Shown: positions 1 through 6,062 of the stretch, piece by piece
Numbering within the stretch: position 1 is the stretch's first letter
Layout of the letters: every line of letters starts with the position of its first letter
Assembly (NCBI GenBank): GCA_902803635.1
Contig: CADCQU010000146.1
Location: 1-8,927 of the forward strand
Length of the DNA: 8,927 nt
Reading direction: 5' to 3'
DNA from: an uncultured Lachnospiraceae bacterium
GTDB taxonomy: Bacteria > Bacillota > Clostridia > Lachnospirales > Lachnospiraceae
Notes under the pieces: generated by a model
What the model was told of the DNA's origin: nothing
Seen by the model: the letters and a program-made list of their open reading frames with translations, nothing else
Databases searched by the model: none
Position numbers and translations under genes: made by a program

Positions 1-39
1 GGGCATCGCCGACTGACGACAACGCAGTCAGGGCGGAAT

Positions 40-156
40 TTAGACAAGCAGATTTCCTGAGTTATTGATGAACAGTTCCTTAGTATCCAGCAGAAACGTC
101 CCGTGGACGTTTCTGTCGTAGTGGACTGTTTTACCGTAAACGCCTTTGTCGCTGTT
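40..156 (-). pseudogene. Possible C-terminal gene remnant, unidentified
   Basis: A minus-strand frame opens after a TAA at 157-159 and ends with TAA at 40-42, giving 38 codons. It has no ATG, GTG or TTG start and no ribosome binding site. The translation reads as ordinary globular protein, with segments such as KTVHYDRNVHG and LLDTKELFINNSGNLLV. This is unlike the low-complexity shadow frames elsewhere in the window. I do not recognise the family. The perfect hairpin at 91-115 lies inside it, which argues the other way. It may be a decayed gene or mobile-element fragment, or chance; confidence is low. Confidence 0.15.
91..115. repeat. Perfect 11-bp inverted repeat, triloop hairpin
   Basis: CAGAAACGTCC (91-101) pairs perfectly with GGACGTTTCTG (105-115) around a 3-nt loop. 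A partly matching outer pair, AACAG near 72 with CTGTT near 126, could extend it into a larger bulged structure. There is no T-run on either side, so it is not a canonical intrinsic terminator. It lies about 150 nt downstream of the minus-strand BMP-domain gene and could be a 3' stabilising structure, part of a structured RNA, or part of a mobile-element end. The pairing is seen directly; any function is inference. Confidence 0.7.
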
Positions 157-263
157 TTAGACATCTCGCCCGTCCCATGCTTTGTATAAGCTCAACAATG
201 GAAATCAGAGAGTTCCTGTTTCGCCTACTGCAACAGGTGCGGGGGGCCGTCTGTATAGAGGAA

Positions 264-3077
264 CTATGCGTCCGCTGCTCCCGAGCTTTCATCGAGCTTG
301 CGCCTTGCGGCCTCAGCTTCGGCTTCGGCTTTCTCGGCCTTCGCGAGGGCTTCTTCCGCAAGGGCGGCCTGCGTGGATGCTTCGAGCTTCGCCTCGGTCA
401 CCAGCTTGATGGCCTTCTGGGCCATGGACTTCGCCTTCCTCGCCGCCTCGTTGGCCTCGGCCGCCTCTGCTCTGGCCTTTGCGGTTTCCGCCTCGGCGCT
501 CTTGGCGGCAGCTTCAGCCGCCGCCCTTGCGCGGGCAGCCTCGGCCTCGGCCTCGGCCTTCGCCTTCTCGGCTTTCGCTGCGGCCTTTTCCGCGGCCTTC
601 GCCTTCTCGGCTTCCTCCGCGGCCTTTTTCTCCGTCGCCTTCGCCTTCGCCTTGACCTCGGCAGCCTCGGCCTCTGCTGCGGCCTTCGCCTTTTCGGCTT
701 TTTCCGCGGCCTTTGCGGCCTTTTCCTCGGCCTCTGCTTTCGCCTTTGCGGCCTTTTCCTCGGCCTCTGCCTTCGCCTTTGCGGCCTTTTCCTCGGCCTC
801 TGCCTTCGCCTTTGCGGCCTTTTCCTCGGCCTCTGCCTTCGCCATGGCGGTTTTTTCCTCGGCCTCTGCCTTCGCCCGGGCGGCTTCCTGCAGTGCCTTG
901 ACCTTCTCCTCCTCGGCCGCTGCCTTCGCCTCCGCGGCTTTCGCCTCCGCTTGCGCCTTCGCCTTTTCGGCCTCGGCCTCGGCGGCTTTCACGCGCTTTT
1001 CCGCGGCGGCCGCAAGGCGCGTCGCCTCCAGCTTCGCCGCCTTCGCGGCCGCATTTGCCTCGTCCGTGGATTTGCCGGTCGGGACCGACACGCGGGTATC
1101 GGCGGCATTTGCCTTGGCCGCAGCCTTTGCGGCGAGCGCGGCGCCCTCCGAGATACCGGCTATGGCCACGGTCCGCTGTGCGGTCTCCTTCAGTTCGTGA
1201 ATCTCAGGGATGCGCCCGTCAATATTCTCATATAGCCAGTTCATGGTAATGATTTCCCCGTAGCTAAGGCGCGGTTCGTGTTCTGTCTTGACCACGCCCG
1301 TCTGCGAGTAGAGTACGCCGTCGAAGGGCAGGAAGCTTCCTGTGAGGATGCCGGTCTGGAATGCGCCCACGAGCTTCTTTGTGTTATGGGAAAGCTCCCC
1401 GGAAAGGAGGACGCTAATGACGCCCTCGGTCATCCCGTACCAGTAATTGAGGGGGGTGCCCTTCTTTGCGGCGGTGGCGGCGTCGTAGCTTTCGTCGAGT
1501 ACGCTGGCGAGAATCAATTCGTAGTAGCGTCCCCACTCGGGCACCGGTGAGGCAAGGATCGTGAACTTCCCATTGTCCTCGATGCGGTAGAGCCCGTAGG
1601 TGTGGTTTTCATCCTCCGGACGGATGAAATCCGAACCGGAAATGATGCGGACCTCGGGAGGGAAGAAATTGGACTCCTCATCGGCAAGGCTGCTCCAGAT
1701 CAGCTTGACCCGGCAGAGCGGGTCTGCCATCGCCGCGCCCGCGGCAAAGGCGTTGATATTGGCAATCGAGGCATAGAGGGGGTAGTCCGCGACGTAGCCG
1801 ACGACATGGTTCTCGGAGAGGCTCGCGGCGAGGATGCCCATGAGGAACTTGGCCTCGTACATCCGGGAGTAGTACGTCCGTACCGTGCTCACGGAGAGGT
1901 TGATGGAGCAGTTGAGGAAGCGGACGTTCGGGTTGTCGATGGCCGCCTTCCGCGTGGAGGGCATCATCGACGGGGAGGTCGTGAAAATGACCCCGCATTT
2001 GTCGGTAATGGCCGCGTCGATGGCTTTTTCAACGGCATCCGGCGTGTCGCAGTTGTCAAAGTAAATGGTCTCGATTCGCTCGCCGAGGCGGTGCGCGACG
2101 TCGAGACGGCCCAGCTCGTGGCCGTAGGTCCAGCTGGAGCTCTGCGCGGTTTTCTCATAGAGGAAGGCGACGCGAAGCACGGAATCCTGCTCGTGGGCGG
2201 CGCCGAAAAGCCGGCGGAAGCTCGCGCCCGCGGCGGCGGCCAGGTCGAATTCTGTTTCAACCGCCTCCGGGGAGTCCGCGATGGTGACTGTCGCGGGGCT
2301 GGCCTCGGCCTCGATCTCACGCCAGAGCCTTCCAATCCGGCGGTGGATTTCGTTCGGAGAATCCTTCAGGATGGATTCGAGGGAGTACACGTTGAGATAG
2401 ACCAGGAAGGCGTCGTACGTGGTCGCCGAAAGGCGGGATCCGCCCTTATCGTCATAGATTTTCGAGAAATTGTTGAAGGCCGTCCGGAAATCATCGAGAA
2501 CCTTCTCCGACCAGGGGTTCACGAGGTCCTGCCCGAGGCAGGCGGCCAGCTGCGCGTAACGCCCTTCCTGCGAGAAGACGACGTCGAAGAGGCCGGTGAC
2601 CTTGTAAAAATCGAGGAATTCGTAGTAGATACGGATCCGGAGGTCGTCGGTCTTTTTGGGAAGGATGCGGATCACGTTGGCGTGGATGGAGTAGGCCCCG
2701 AGGTATTTCATCACCGAGACGCGCTTGTTGCCCTCCTCCACGTAGAATTTGTTCAGATACTCGTAGCATTTGATCGGTTCGCGAAGGCCCTCCTCAATCT
2801 GGGAAAAGTAGAGGGTCTGCCATTTGTCGGCAAATTCGGATCCGCTCGAAAGAAGGGGCATGAAGTTCGAGGCAAATGCCGTCTGCCTTCCTTTCGTGCG
2901 CGTGCCGACGATGAGCGAGAGCGGGATCTCATGGAGTCCGAGGTCAATCTCTGCGGAGATGTCGGATGCCGAGAGGCTGTCTTCGAGCGCGACAAGATAG
3001 GGGTCGGCCCCGCTAAAGAGGGCCGTGCGCTTCTCACGTTCCCCCATTCGTTTCGCTTCCAAATATTCTTCTGCCAT
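264..3077 (-). CDS. BMP-fold ligand-binding protein with ParB-like N-terminus and Ala/Lys/Glu coiled-coil tail, likely cytosolic
   Basis: This 937-residue protein appears to have three parts. Residues 1-250 contain YVEEGNKRVSVMKYLG (112-127), which resembles the ParB/sulfiredoxin-like 'GNxR' signature. Residues about 298-625 look like a basic membrane protein (BMP/Med) substrate-binding fold. Segments VLRVAFLYE, CGVIFTTSPSMM, EAKFLMGILAASLSENHVVGYVA and NINAFAAGAAMADP follow the usual BMP order. Residues about 640-930 are almost entirely Ala, Lys, Glu and Arg and should form a long helix or coiled coil. They include five 11-residue repeats (735-789).

The N-terminus (MAEEYLEAKRMGEREKR) is charged and has no signal peptide or lipobox, so the binding domain is probably cytoplasmic, unlike classical nucleoside-transport BMP lipoproteins. 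No permease or ATPase gene is nearby. The start is the ATG at 3077 because AAGGAG lies 6 nt upstream; an in-frame TTG at 3107 has no such site. From memory, similar proteins without the long tail occur in Clostridia; ligand and role are unknown to me. Confidence 0.85.
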   Translation of the reverse strand: MAEEYLEAKRMGEREKRTALFSGADPYLVALEDSLSASDISAEIDLGLHEIPLSLIVGTRTKGRQTAFASNFMPLLSSGSEFADKWQTLYFSQIEEGLREPIKCYEYLNKFYVEEGNKRVSVMKYLGAYSIHANVIRILPKKTDDLRIRIYYEFLDFYKVTGLFDVVFSQEGRYAQLAACLGQDLVNPWSEKVLDDFRTAFNNFSKIYDDKGGSRLSATTYDAFLVYLNVYSLESILKDSPNEIHRRIGRLWREIEAEASPATVTIADSPEAVETEFDLAAAAGASFRRLFGAAHEQDSVLRVAFLYEKTAQSSSWTYGHELGRLDVAHRLGERIETIYFDNCDTPDAVEKAIDAAITDKCGVIFTTSPSMMPSTRKAAIDNPNVRFLNCSINLSVSTVRTYYSRMYEAKFLMGILAASLSENHVVGYVADYPLYASIANINAFAAGAAMADPLCRVKLIWSSLADEESNFFPPEVRIISGSDFIRPEDENHTYGLYRIEDNGKFTILASPVPEWGRYYELILASVLDESYDAATAAKKGTPLNYWYGMTEGVISVLLSGELSHNTKKLVGAFQTGILTGSFLPFDGVLYSQTGVVKTEHEPRLSYGEIITMNWLYENIDGRIPEIHELKETAQRTVAIAGISEGAALAAKAAAKANAADTRVSVPTGKSTDEANAAAKAAKLEATRLAAAAEKRVKAAEAEAEKAKAQAEAKAAEAKAAAEEEKVKALQEAARAKAEAEEKTAMAKAEAEEKAAKAKAEAEEKAAKAKAEAEEKAAKAKAEAEEKAAKAAEKAEKAKAAAEAEAAEVKAKAKATEKKAAEEAEKAKAAEKAAAKAEKAKAEAEAEAARARAAAEAAAKSAEAETAKARAEAAEANEAARKAKSMAQKAIKLVTEAKLEASTQAALAEEALAKAEKAEAEAEAARRKLDESSGAADA
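711..875 (-). repeat. Five tandem 33-bp units inside the coiled-coil coding region
   Basis: Five consecutive 33-bp units (711-743, 744-776, 777-809, 810-842, 843-875) each encode an 11-residue block of the form AKAEAEEKAAK, residues 735-789 of the BMP-domain protein. The middle units are almost identical at base level; the outermost unit at 843-875 differs most, encoding AKAEAEEKTAM. Near-identity of synonymous positions indicates recent expansion by slippage or unequal recombination. An 11-residue (hendecad) period is compatible with a continuous helix, so changes in copy number would lengthen the tail in frame. Confidence 0.92.
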
Positions 3078-3249
3078 GATGTTCTCCTTATATGTATAAA
3101 ATGCCAAGATGCGTAGTGCAGATATCAGTCCTTGCTTCTATGGAGATTCCGCGAAATTGTGCAGGTCCGTTACAGAGCAAGTCTTTTCACGGTGGCCTTG
3201 AAACCATTGCCGACGGCTGTTGGATGCCTCCAGGGAGGGGCACCGTCCG
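3078..3249. other. Intergenic region with an 11-bp direct repeat and GC-rich inverted repeat
   Basis: GTCCGTTACAG occurs at 3165-3175 and again at 3245-3255, 80 bp apart in the same orientation. The second copy overlaps the stop codon of the small Nif11-like gene. A GC-rich partial inverted repeat (about 3225-3243, GCCTCC with GGAGGGGC) follows the stop codon on the minus strand. It has no T-tract, so it could at most be an attenuator or stabiliser. Whether the two minus-strand genes are cotranscribed cannot be decided from sequence alone. Confidence 0.5.
3084..3089 (-). promoter_or_regulatory. Ribosome binding site fixing the BMP-domain gene start
   Basis: AAGGAG on the minus strand sits 6 nt before the ATG at 3077. 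It places the start at that ATG rather than the upstream in-frame TTG at 3107. I found no convincing sigma-70 promoter in the 172 bp between this gene and the upstream small gene, so read-through from the small gene is possible. Confidence 0.85.
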
Positions 3250-3528
3250 TTACAGCTCCGCAAGGAACATTGCAAAGTAGTCGTCCGAGCCGCCCAGCAC
3301 CGGGGAATTCTCCCCGCCGCCATTTGTCGAGCGCTTCATGGCCGCGTAGTCCGCCTCGCCGGCCTCGATGAGGTCCATCTCGTAGAGGGGGAAGCCCTCC
3401 TCACGGAAGATTGCGCAGAAATCGCTGATTGGCGTGGCGCTGTCCCTCGTCGCGAGGAGACGGTCGCGGAGGGCCGGGTCAGCGGCGGCCTTGGTCTTCA
3501 TTTGCCGGAAAATTTCATCAAGGGACAT
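3250..3528 (-). CDS. Nif11-like small protein
   Basis: This encodes 92 residues. The start ATG at 3528 is preceded by AAAGGAGG with a 5-nt spacer, so it is very likely translated. Residues 1-58 resemble the helical Nif11 domain: DEIFRQMKTKAAADPALRDRLLATRDS, then SDFCAIFREEGFPLYEMDLIEAG, in the typical order 'short helix, DP..LR..L, F..I..E.GF.L...DL'. Nif11 domains are best known as leader regions of ribosomally made, post-translationally modified peptides, but many stand-alone members have no known role.

The C-terminal third (residues about 63-92) contains STNGGGENSP and ends DDYFAMFLAEL. I recall similar tails in hypothetical proteins of Lachnospiraceae. No modification enzyme, protease or exporter gene is in the window, and the only Cys is in the helical part, so a modified-peptide precursor role is not supported here. 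It lies upstream of, and in the same direction as, the BMP-domain gene. Confidence 0.8.
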   Translation of the reverse strand: MSLDEIFRQMKTKAAADPALRDRLLATRDSATPISDFCAIFREEGFPLYEMDLIEAGEADYAAMKRSTNGGGENSPVLGGSDDYFAMFLAEL

Positions 3529-3580
3529 GGGAACCTCCTTTTTGCTTGTGGCTCAAATGGCCTTCTTACCAACAAAATAC

Positions 3581-3609
3581 TTTACTATTGCTTCTATTCA
3601 GCGTATGAT
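3581..3609 (+). promoter_or_regulatory. Promoter of the methyltransferase gene
   Basis: TTTACT (3581-3586), a 17-nt spacer, then TATGAT (3604-3609). The match is 4/6 and 5/6 to the sigma-70/sigma-A consensus. It would give a leader of about 95 nt before the ATG at 3710. The -10 lies within a small palindrome, CGTATGATACG (3602-3612). Confidence 0.65.
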
Positions 3610-3632
3610 ACGAAGGTCAGACAAAGATGCCC

Positions 3633-3658
3633 GGGAAAAAGCTAAAAACCAGCTTCCC
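3633..3658. other. Bulged hairpin in the divergent leader region
   Basis: GGGAA..GCT pairs with AGCTTCCC around an A-rich loop, with a three-base AAA bulge. On the minus strand AGCT is followed by TTTTT, so it could act as a weak terminator or attenuator for transcripts heading towards 3528. On the plus strand it lies in the methyltransferase 5' leader. The structure is modest and may be fortuitous. Confidence 0.3.
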
Positions 3659-3662
3659 CCCT

Positions 3663-3691
3663 ATCATACCACGGCGCGCGGCAAGAGGGAA
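3663..3691 (-). promoter_or_regulatory. Candidate promoter of the Nif11-like gene
   Basis: On the minus strand TTCCCT (3691-3686), 17 nt, then TATGAT (3668-3663). The -10 is good (5/6) but the -35 is weak (3/6). It points towards the small gene starting at 3528. It overlaps the leader of the oppositely oriented methyltransferase transcript, so the two promoters would fire towards each other across about 50 bp. Confidence 0.35.
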
Positions 3692-3709
3692 GCAAAAGGA
3701 GAAAAGATT

Positions 3710-4582
3710 ATGTGGATGGCAAATGGCTGGAAGGATTACGAGGTGCTGGAGGCGGATGGCGGCGAGAAGCTGGAGCGTTGGGGGGACTATTTCCTCGTGC
3801 GCCCCGACCCGCAGGTCATTTGGCAGACGGGCCGGAAGGACAAACGCTGGAAGTCGGCAAATGGCCACTACACGCGTTCCTCGAAGGGCGGCGGGAGCTG
3901 GGAGTTCCATAACCTTCCGGAGACCTGGGACATCACGTATACGGCAAATGGCCGCGCCCTGACCTTCCGCTTGAAGCCGTTTAGCTTCAAGCACACGGGC
4001 CTTTTCCCGGAGCAGGCCGCGAACTGGGACTGGTTTTCGGAGCTTATTGCAAATGCAAACCGCCCGGTGAAGGTGCTGAACCTTTTTGCCTACACTGGCG
4101 GGGCGACTCTGGCGGCCCTTGCGGCCGGGGCGCAGGTGACCCACGTCGATGCCTCGAAGGGCATGGTCGCCTGGGCGCGGGAAAATGCGGCCCTCTCGGG
4201 GCTTGCGGACCGTCCGGCCCGCTGGCTCGTCGACGACTGCACGAAATTTGCCCAGCGGGAGATCCGGCGCGGCAGCACCTACGATGCGATCATCCTCGAC
4301 CCGCCCTCCTACGGGAGGGGGCCGAAGGGCGAGCTCTGGAAATTGGAGGAGACCATCTACCCGCTTCTCCTTCTCCTCGCGGAGCTGCTCTCGGACGAGC
4401 CGCTTTTCTTCCTATTAAATTCGTACACCACGGGCCTCCAGAGCGGAGTCCTTACCTATATGTTAAAGGAGACCCTGCGGAAGAAAAAGCCCCGCTGCGT
4501 CGAGGGCGGCGAGCTCGGGCTGCCCGTCTCCGGAACCGACCTCGTCCTCCCCTGCGGCTGTGCGGGGAGGGTGGTGTTCTAA
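3710..4582 (+). CDS. Class I SAM-dependent methyltransferase (RlmI/RlmK-like, PF10672 type)
   Basis: This encodes 290 residues. The ATG at 3710 has AGGAG 8 nt upstream (AAAGGAGAAAAGATT); an in-frame extension to 3434 would run antisense through the small gene and lacks a ribosome site.

The Rossmann-type core is clear. Motif I is KVLNLFAYTGGATL (121-134), the acidic ribose-binding strand is THVDAS (144-149), the adenine-binding acidic pair is VDD (174-176), and motif IV is LDPPSYGRGPKGE (196-208). LLNSYTTGL (235-243) follows as a late strand. This set is characteristic of the COG1092 family, whose studied members methylate 23S rRNA, such as RlmI (m5C1962) and the RlmK half of RlmKL (m7G2069).

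Unlike RlmI it has no N-terminal PUA domain and keeps only a short beta-rich N-terminal region (about 1-115). An rRNA or other nucleic-acid substrate is inferred; the exact base is unknown. It probably has its own promoter at 3581. Confidence 0.85.
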   Translation: MWMANGWKDYEVLEADGGEKLERWGDYFLVRPDPQVIWQTGRKDKRWKSANGHYTRSSKGGGSWEFHNLPETWDITYTANGRALTFRLKPFSFKHTGLFPEQAANWDWFSELIANANRPVKVLNLFAYTGGATLAALAAGAQVTHVDASKGMVAWARENAALSGLADRPARWLVDDCTKFAQREIRRGSTYDAIILDPPSYGRGPKGELWKLEETIYPLLLLLAELLSDEPLFFLLNSYTTGLQSGVLTYMLKETLRKKKPRCVEGGELGLPVSGTDLVLPCGCAGRVVF

Positions 4583-4612
4583 GGGCCTTTGGGACATTTG
4601 ACATAGGGCCTG

Positions 4613-4640
4613 TCATTCTGAGCGAAGCGAAGAATCCCGT
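4613..4640 (+). repeat. Dispersed 28-bp intergenic repeat, copy 1
   Basis: Begins TCATTCTGAGCGAAGCGAAG and ends with AATCCCGT. It matches copy 2 at 7741-7768 in 27 of 28 positions. The core is a widely scattered bacterial intergenic sequence whose reverse-strand translation gives the familiar 'ILRFAQND'-like spurious peptides. Here the right-hand inverted arm seen at copy 2 is missing; only a short TCCCG/CGGGA pairing (4635-4639 with 4657-4661) follows. It lies between the methyltransferase stop and the aminotransferase promoter. Confidence 0.85.
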
Positions 4641-4677
4641 ATCCTTTGAGGTCCGTCGGGACATTGCATTTTCAAAG

Positions 4678-4706
4678 TTGACAGACATTTGCCAATGTCG
4701 TACAAT
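4678..4706 (+). promoter_or_regulatory. Strong promoter of the aminotransferase / L,D-transpeptidase operon
   Basis: TTGACA (4678-4683, perfect), a 17-nt spacer, and TACAAT (4701-4706, 5/6). It is the best promoter in the window and lies 38 bp before the start codon at 4744. The spacer itself is an imperfect palindrome, GACATTTGCCAATGTC (4684-4699, 6-bp arms). A dimeric repressor could bind there between the two hexamers. Confidence 0.88.
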
Positions 4707-4728
4707 AGAGCGAAATCGAGAAAGCAAC

Positions 4729-4735
4729 AAGGAGG
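4729..4735 (+). promoter_or_regulatory. Ribosome binding site choosing between two ATG codons
   Basis: AAGGAGG ends only 2 nt before the ATG at 4738 but 8 nt before the in-frame ATG at 4744. The second spacing is normal and the first is too tight, so translation most likely starts at 4744. Confidence 0.8.
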
Positions 4736-4743
4736 ATATGGCG

Positions 4744-6042
4744 ATGGGAAAATCATATTTGAAAATGAACCGGGATGAGCTTCTTGTCCGGAAGACGGTG
4801 CTGGAGAAGGCCTACGCGGCGGTGCAGGAGGAGGGGCTTTCCCTCGACATGTCCCGCGGCAAGCCCTCGGCGGCGCAGTTAGAGCTTTCCCACAAGATGA
4901 TGGACGTCCTCTATGCACAGAGTTACTTTAATGACGAGACCGGCACGGACTGCCGCAACTATGGCACCCTCACCGGCATTCCCGAGGCGAAGCGCCTCAT
5001 GGGGGCCATGTCCGAGGTCGATCCCGACAACATGATCATCTTCGGGAACTCTTCCCTGAATATCATGTTCGACACCGTCGCCCGGTCCATGACCCACGGT
5101 GTCTGCGGCTCGACCCCCTGGTGCAAGCTGGACAAGGTGAAATTCCTCTGCCCGGTGCCCGGCTACGACCGGCATTTCCGGATCACGGAGTTCTTCGGCA
5201 TCAAGATGATCAACATCCCGATGACCCCCGAGGGTCCGGACATGAACCTCGTGGAGGAGTACGTCAACCATGACCCCTCGGTCAAGGGCATTTGGTGCAC
5301 GCCGAAGTACTCGAACCCGCAGGGCTACACCTACTCGGAGGAGACGGTCAAGCGCTTCGCGGCCCTCACGCCGGCGGCGGAGGACTTCCGCATTTACTGG
5401 GATAACGCCTACTCCATCCACCACCTCTACGAGGATCCAAAGCGTCAGGACTTCCTTCTGGAGATCCTCTCCGAGTGCAAGAAGGCGGGCAACCCCGACA
5501 TGGTCTACAAGTTCATCTCGACCTCGAAGGTGACCTTCCCCGGTTCCGGCATCGCGGCCCTCGCGGCCTCCAAGCGGAACCTTGAGGACATCAAGCGGTA
5601 CATGACTGCCCAGACCATCGGCTATGACAAATTAAACCAGCTCCGCCACGTCCGCTTCTTCGGCAACCTTCCGAATATGAAGGAGCACATGATGCGCCAC
5701 GCCGCCATCATGCGCCCGAAGTTTGAGATTGTGGAGAAGACCTTTGAGAGGGATCTGGGCGGCCGCGACATCGGCACCTGGACCACGCCAAATGGCGGCT
5801 ACTTCATTTCCTTCGACGCGATGGAGGGCTGTGCGAAGGCCATCGTTGAGAAGGCGAAGGCGGCCGGCGTGAAGCTGACGCCGGCGGGTGCGACTTATCC
5901 GTACGGGCTCGACCCGCACGACTCCAACATCCGCATCGCCCCGTCCTTCCCGACGCTTCAGGAGCTTTCCGAGGCCGCGAGGGTCTTCGTGCTCAGCGTG
6001 AAGCTGGTGAGCATTGACAAATTGTTGGAGAAGATGCAGTAA
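4744..6042 (+). CDS. Aspartate aminotransferase, class Ic-type (PF12897), PLP-dependent
   Basis: This 432-residue fold-type I PLP enzyme most likely interconverts aspartate plus 2-oxoglutarate with oxaloacetate plus glutamate in the cytosol. The N-terminal LSLDMSRGKPSAAQLELS (32-49) is typical of the MocR-like but HTH-free subgroup that includes the corynebacterial aspartate aminotransferase.

The Schiff-base lysine is Lys262 in STSKVTFPGSG. Asp220 in YWDNAY would contact the pyridine nitrogen, with Tyr223 nearby. Asn191 in YSNPQG and Arg397 in NIRIAPSFP (substrate carboxylate) are in place, and GNSSLN (101-106) is the phosphate-side loop. Length is normal for the family, and no key residue is missing.

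The 20-bp gap to the L,D-transpeptidase and the shared promoter and terminator indicate one operon. Aspartate leads to diaminopimelate and lysine, so a supply role for peptidoglycan is possible but is inference. Substrate preference is inferred from family resemblance only. Confidence 0.88.
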   Translation: MGKSYLKMNRDELLVRKTVLEKAYAAVQEEGLSLDMSRGKPSAAQLELSHKMMDVLYAQSYFNDETGTDCRNYGTLTGIPEAKRLMGAMSEVDPDNMIIFGNSSLNIMFDTVARSMTHGVCGSTPWCKLDKVKFLCPVPGYDRHFRITEFFGIKMINIPMTPEGPDMNLVEEYVNHDPSVKGIWCTPKYSNPQGYTYSEETVKRFAALTPAAEDFRIYWDNAYSIHHLYEDPKRQDFLLEILSECKKAGNPDMVYKFISTSKVTFPGSGIAALAASKRNLEDIKRYMTAQTIGYDKLNQLRHVRFFGNLPNMKEHMMRHAAIMRPKFEIVEKTFERDLGGRDIGTWTTPNGGYFISFDAMEGCAKAIVEKAKAAGVKLTPAGATYPYGLDPHDSNIRIAPSFPTLQELSEAARVFVLSVKLVSIDKLLEKMQ

Positions 6043-6044
6043 AC

Positions 6045-6053
6045 AAGGAGGTG
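6045..6053 (+). promoter_or_regulatory. Extended Shine-Dalgarno of the L,D-transpeptidase gene
   Basis: AAGGAGGTG is a near-complete complement of the 16S rRNA tail. It sits 3 bp after the aminotransferase stop codon and, counted from GGAGG, about 11 nt before the ATG at 6063. The spacing is longer than usual, but no closer start is available. Confidence 0.75.
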
Positions 6054-6062
6054 AAACTGTAA

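Larger units (their letters stand above)
1..263. other. Gene-poor left-edge region
   Basis: No reading frame here has a ribosome binding site, a start codon and protein-like composition together. The base composition looks more AT-rich than the neighbouring genes. The region contains a perfect stem-loop (91-115), a weaker 6-bp inverted repeat (CCTGTT 215-220 with AACAGG 232-237), and a minus-strand stop-to-stop frame (40-156) that I could not identify. It is the downstream flank of the minus-strand BMP-domain gene, which ends at 264. No T-tract terminator for that gene is visible. I see no RNA gene that I can name. Confidence 0.6.

Noticed and set aside
91..115. Intrinsic terminator
   Set aside because: The stem is strong, but neither strand has a following T-run.
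711..875. CRISPR-like array
   Set aside because: The 33-bp units are directly adjacent with no spacers, and they are coding and in frame.
177..1235. Long plus-strand open frame opposite the coiled-coil region
   Set aside because: Its Leu/Gly/Phe/Arg-rich repeats are the mirror of the A/K/E codons on the minus strand. It has no ribosome binding site.
3078..3107. TTG start adding ten residues to the BMP-domain protein
   Set aside because: The internal ATG at 3077 has AAGGAG at ideal spacing, and the extra codons include the ribosome site itself.
1602..3116. 504-codon plus-strand frame opposite the BMP domain
   Set aside because: Antisense frames stay open easily in GC-rich genes with GC-ending codons. 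There is no ribosome site and no domain resemblance, while the minus-strand frame has clear BMP-type segments.
3250..3528. Modified-peptide (RiPP) precursor with a GG cleavage site
   Set aside because: Gly-Gly pairs exist near residues 70-72 and 79-80, but the putative core lacks Cys and typical modifiable residues, and no maturation or export gene is present. Kept only as Nif11-like.
3434..3709. N-terminal extension of the methyltransferase
   Set aside because: The extra 92 codons overlap the well-supported small minus-strand gene and its promoter region, and a good ribosome site precedes the ATG at 3710.
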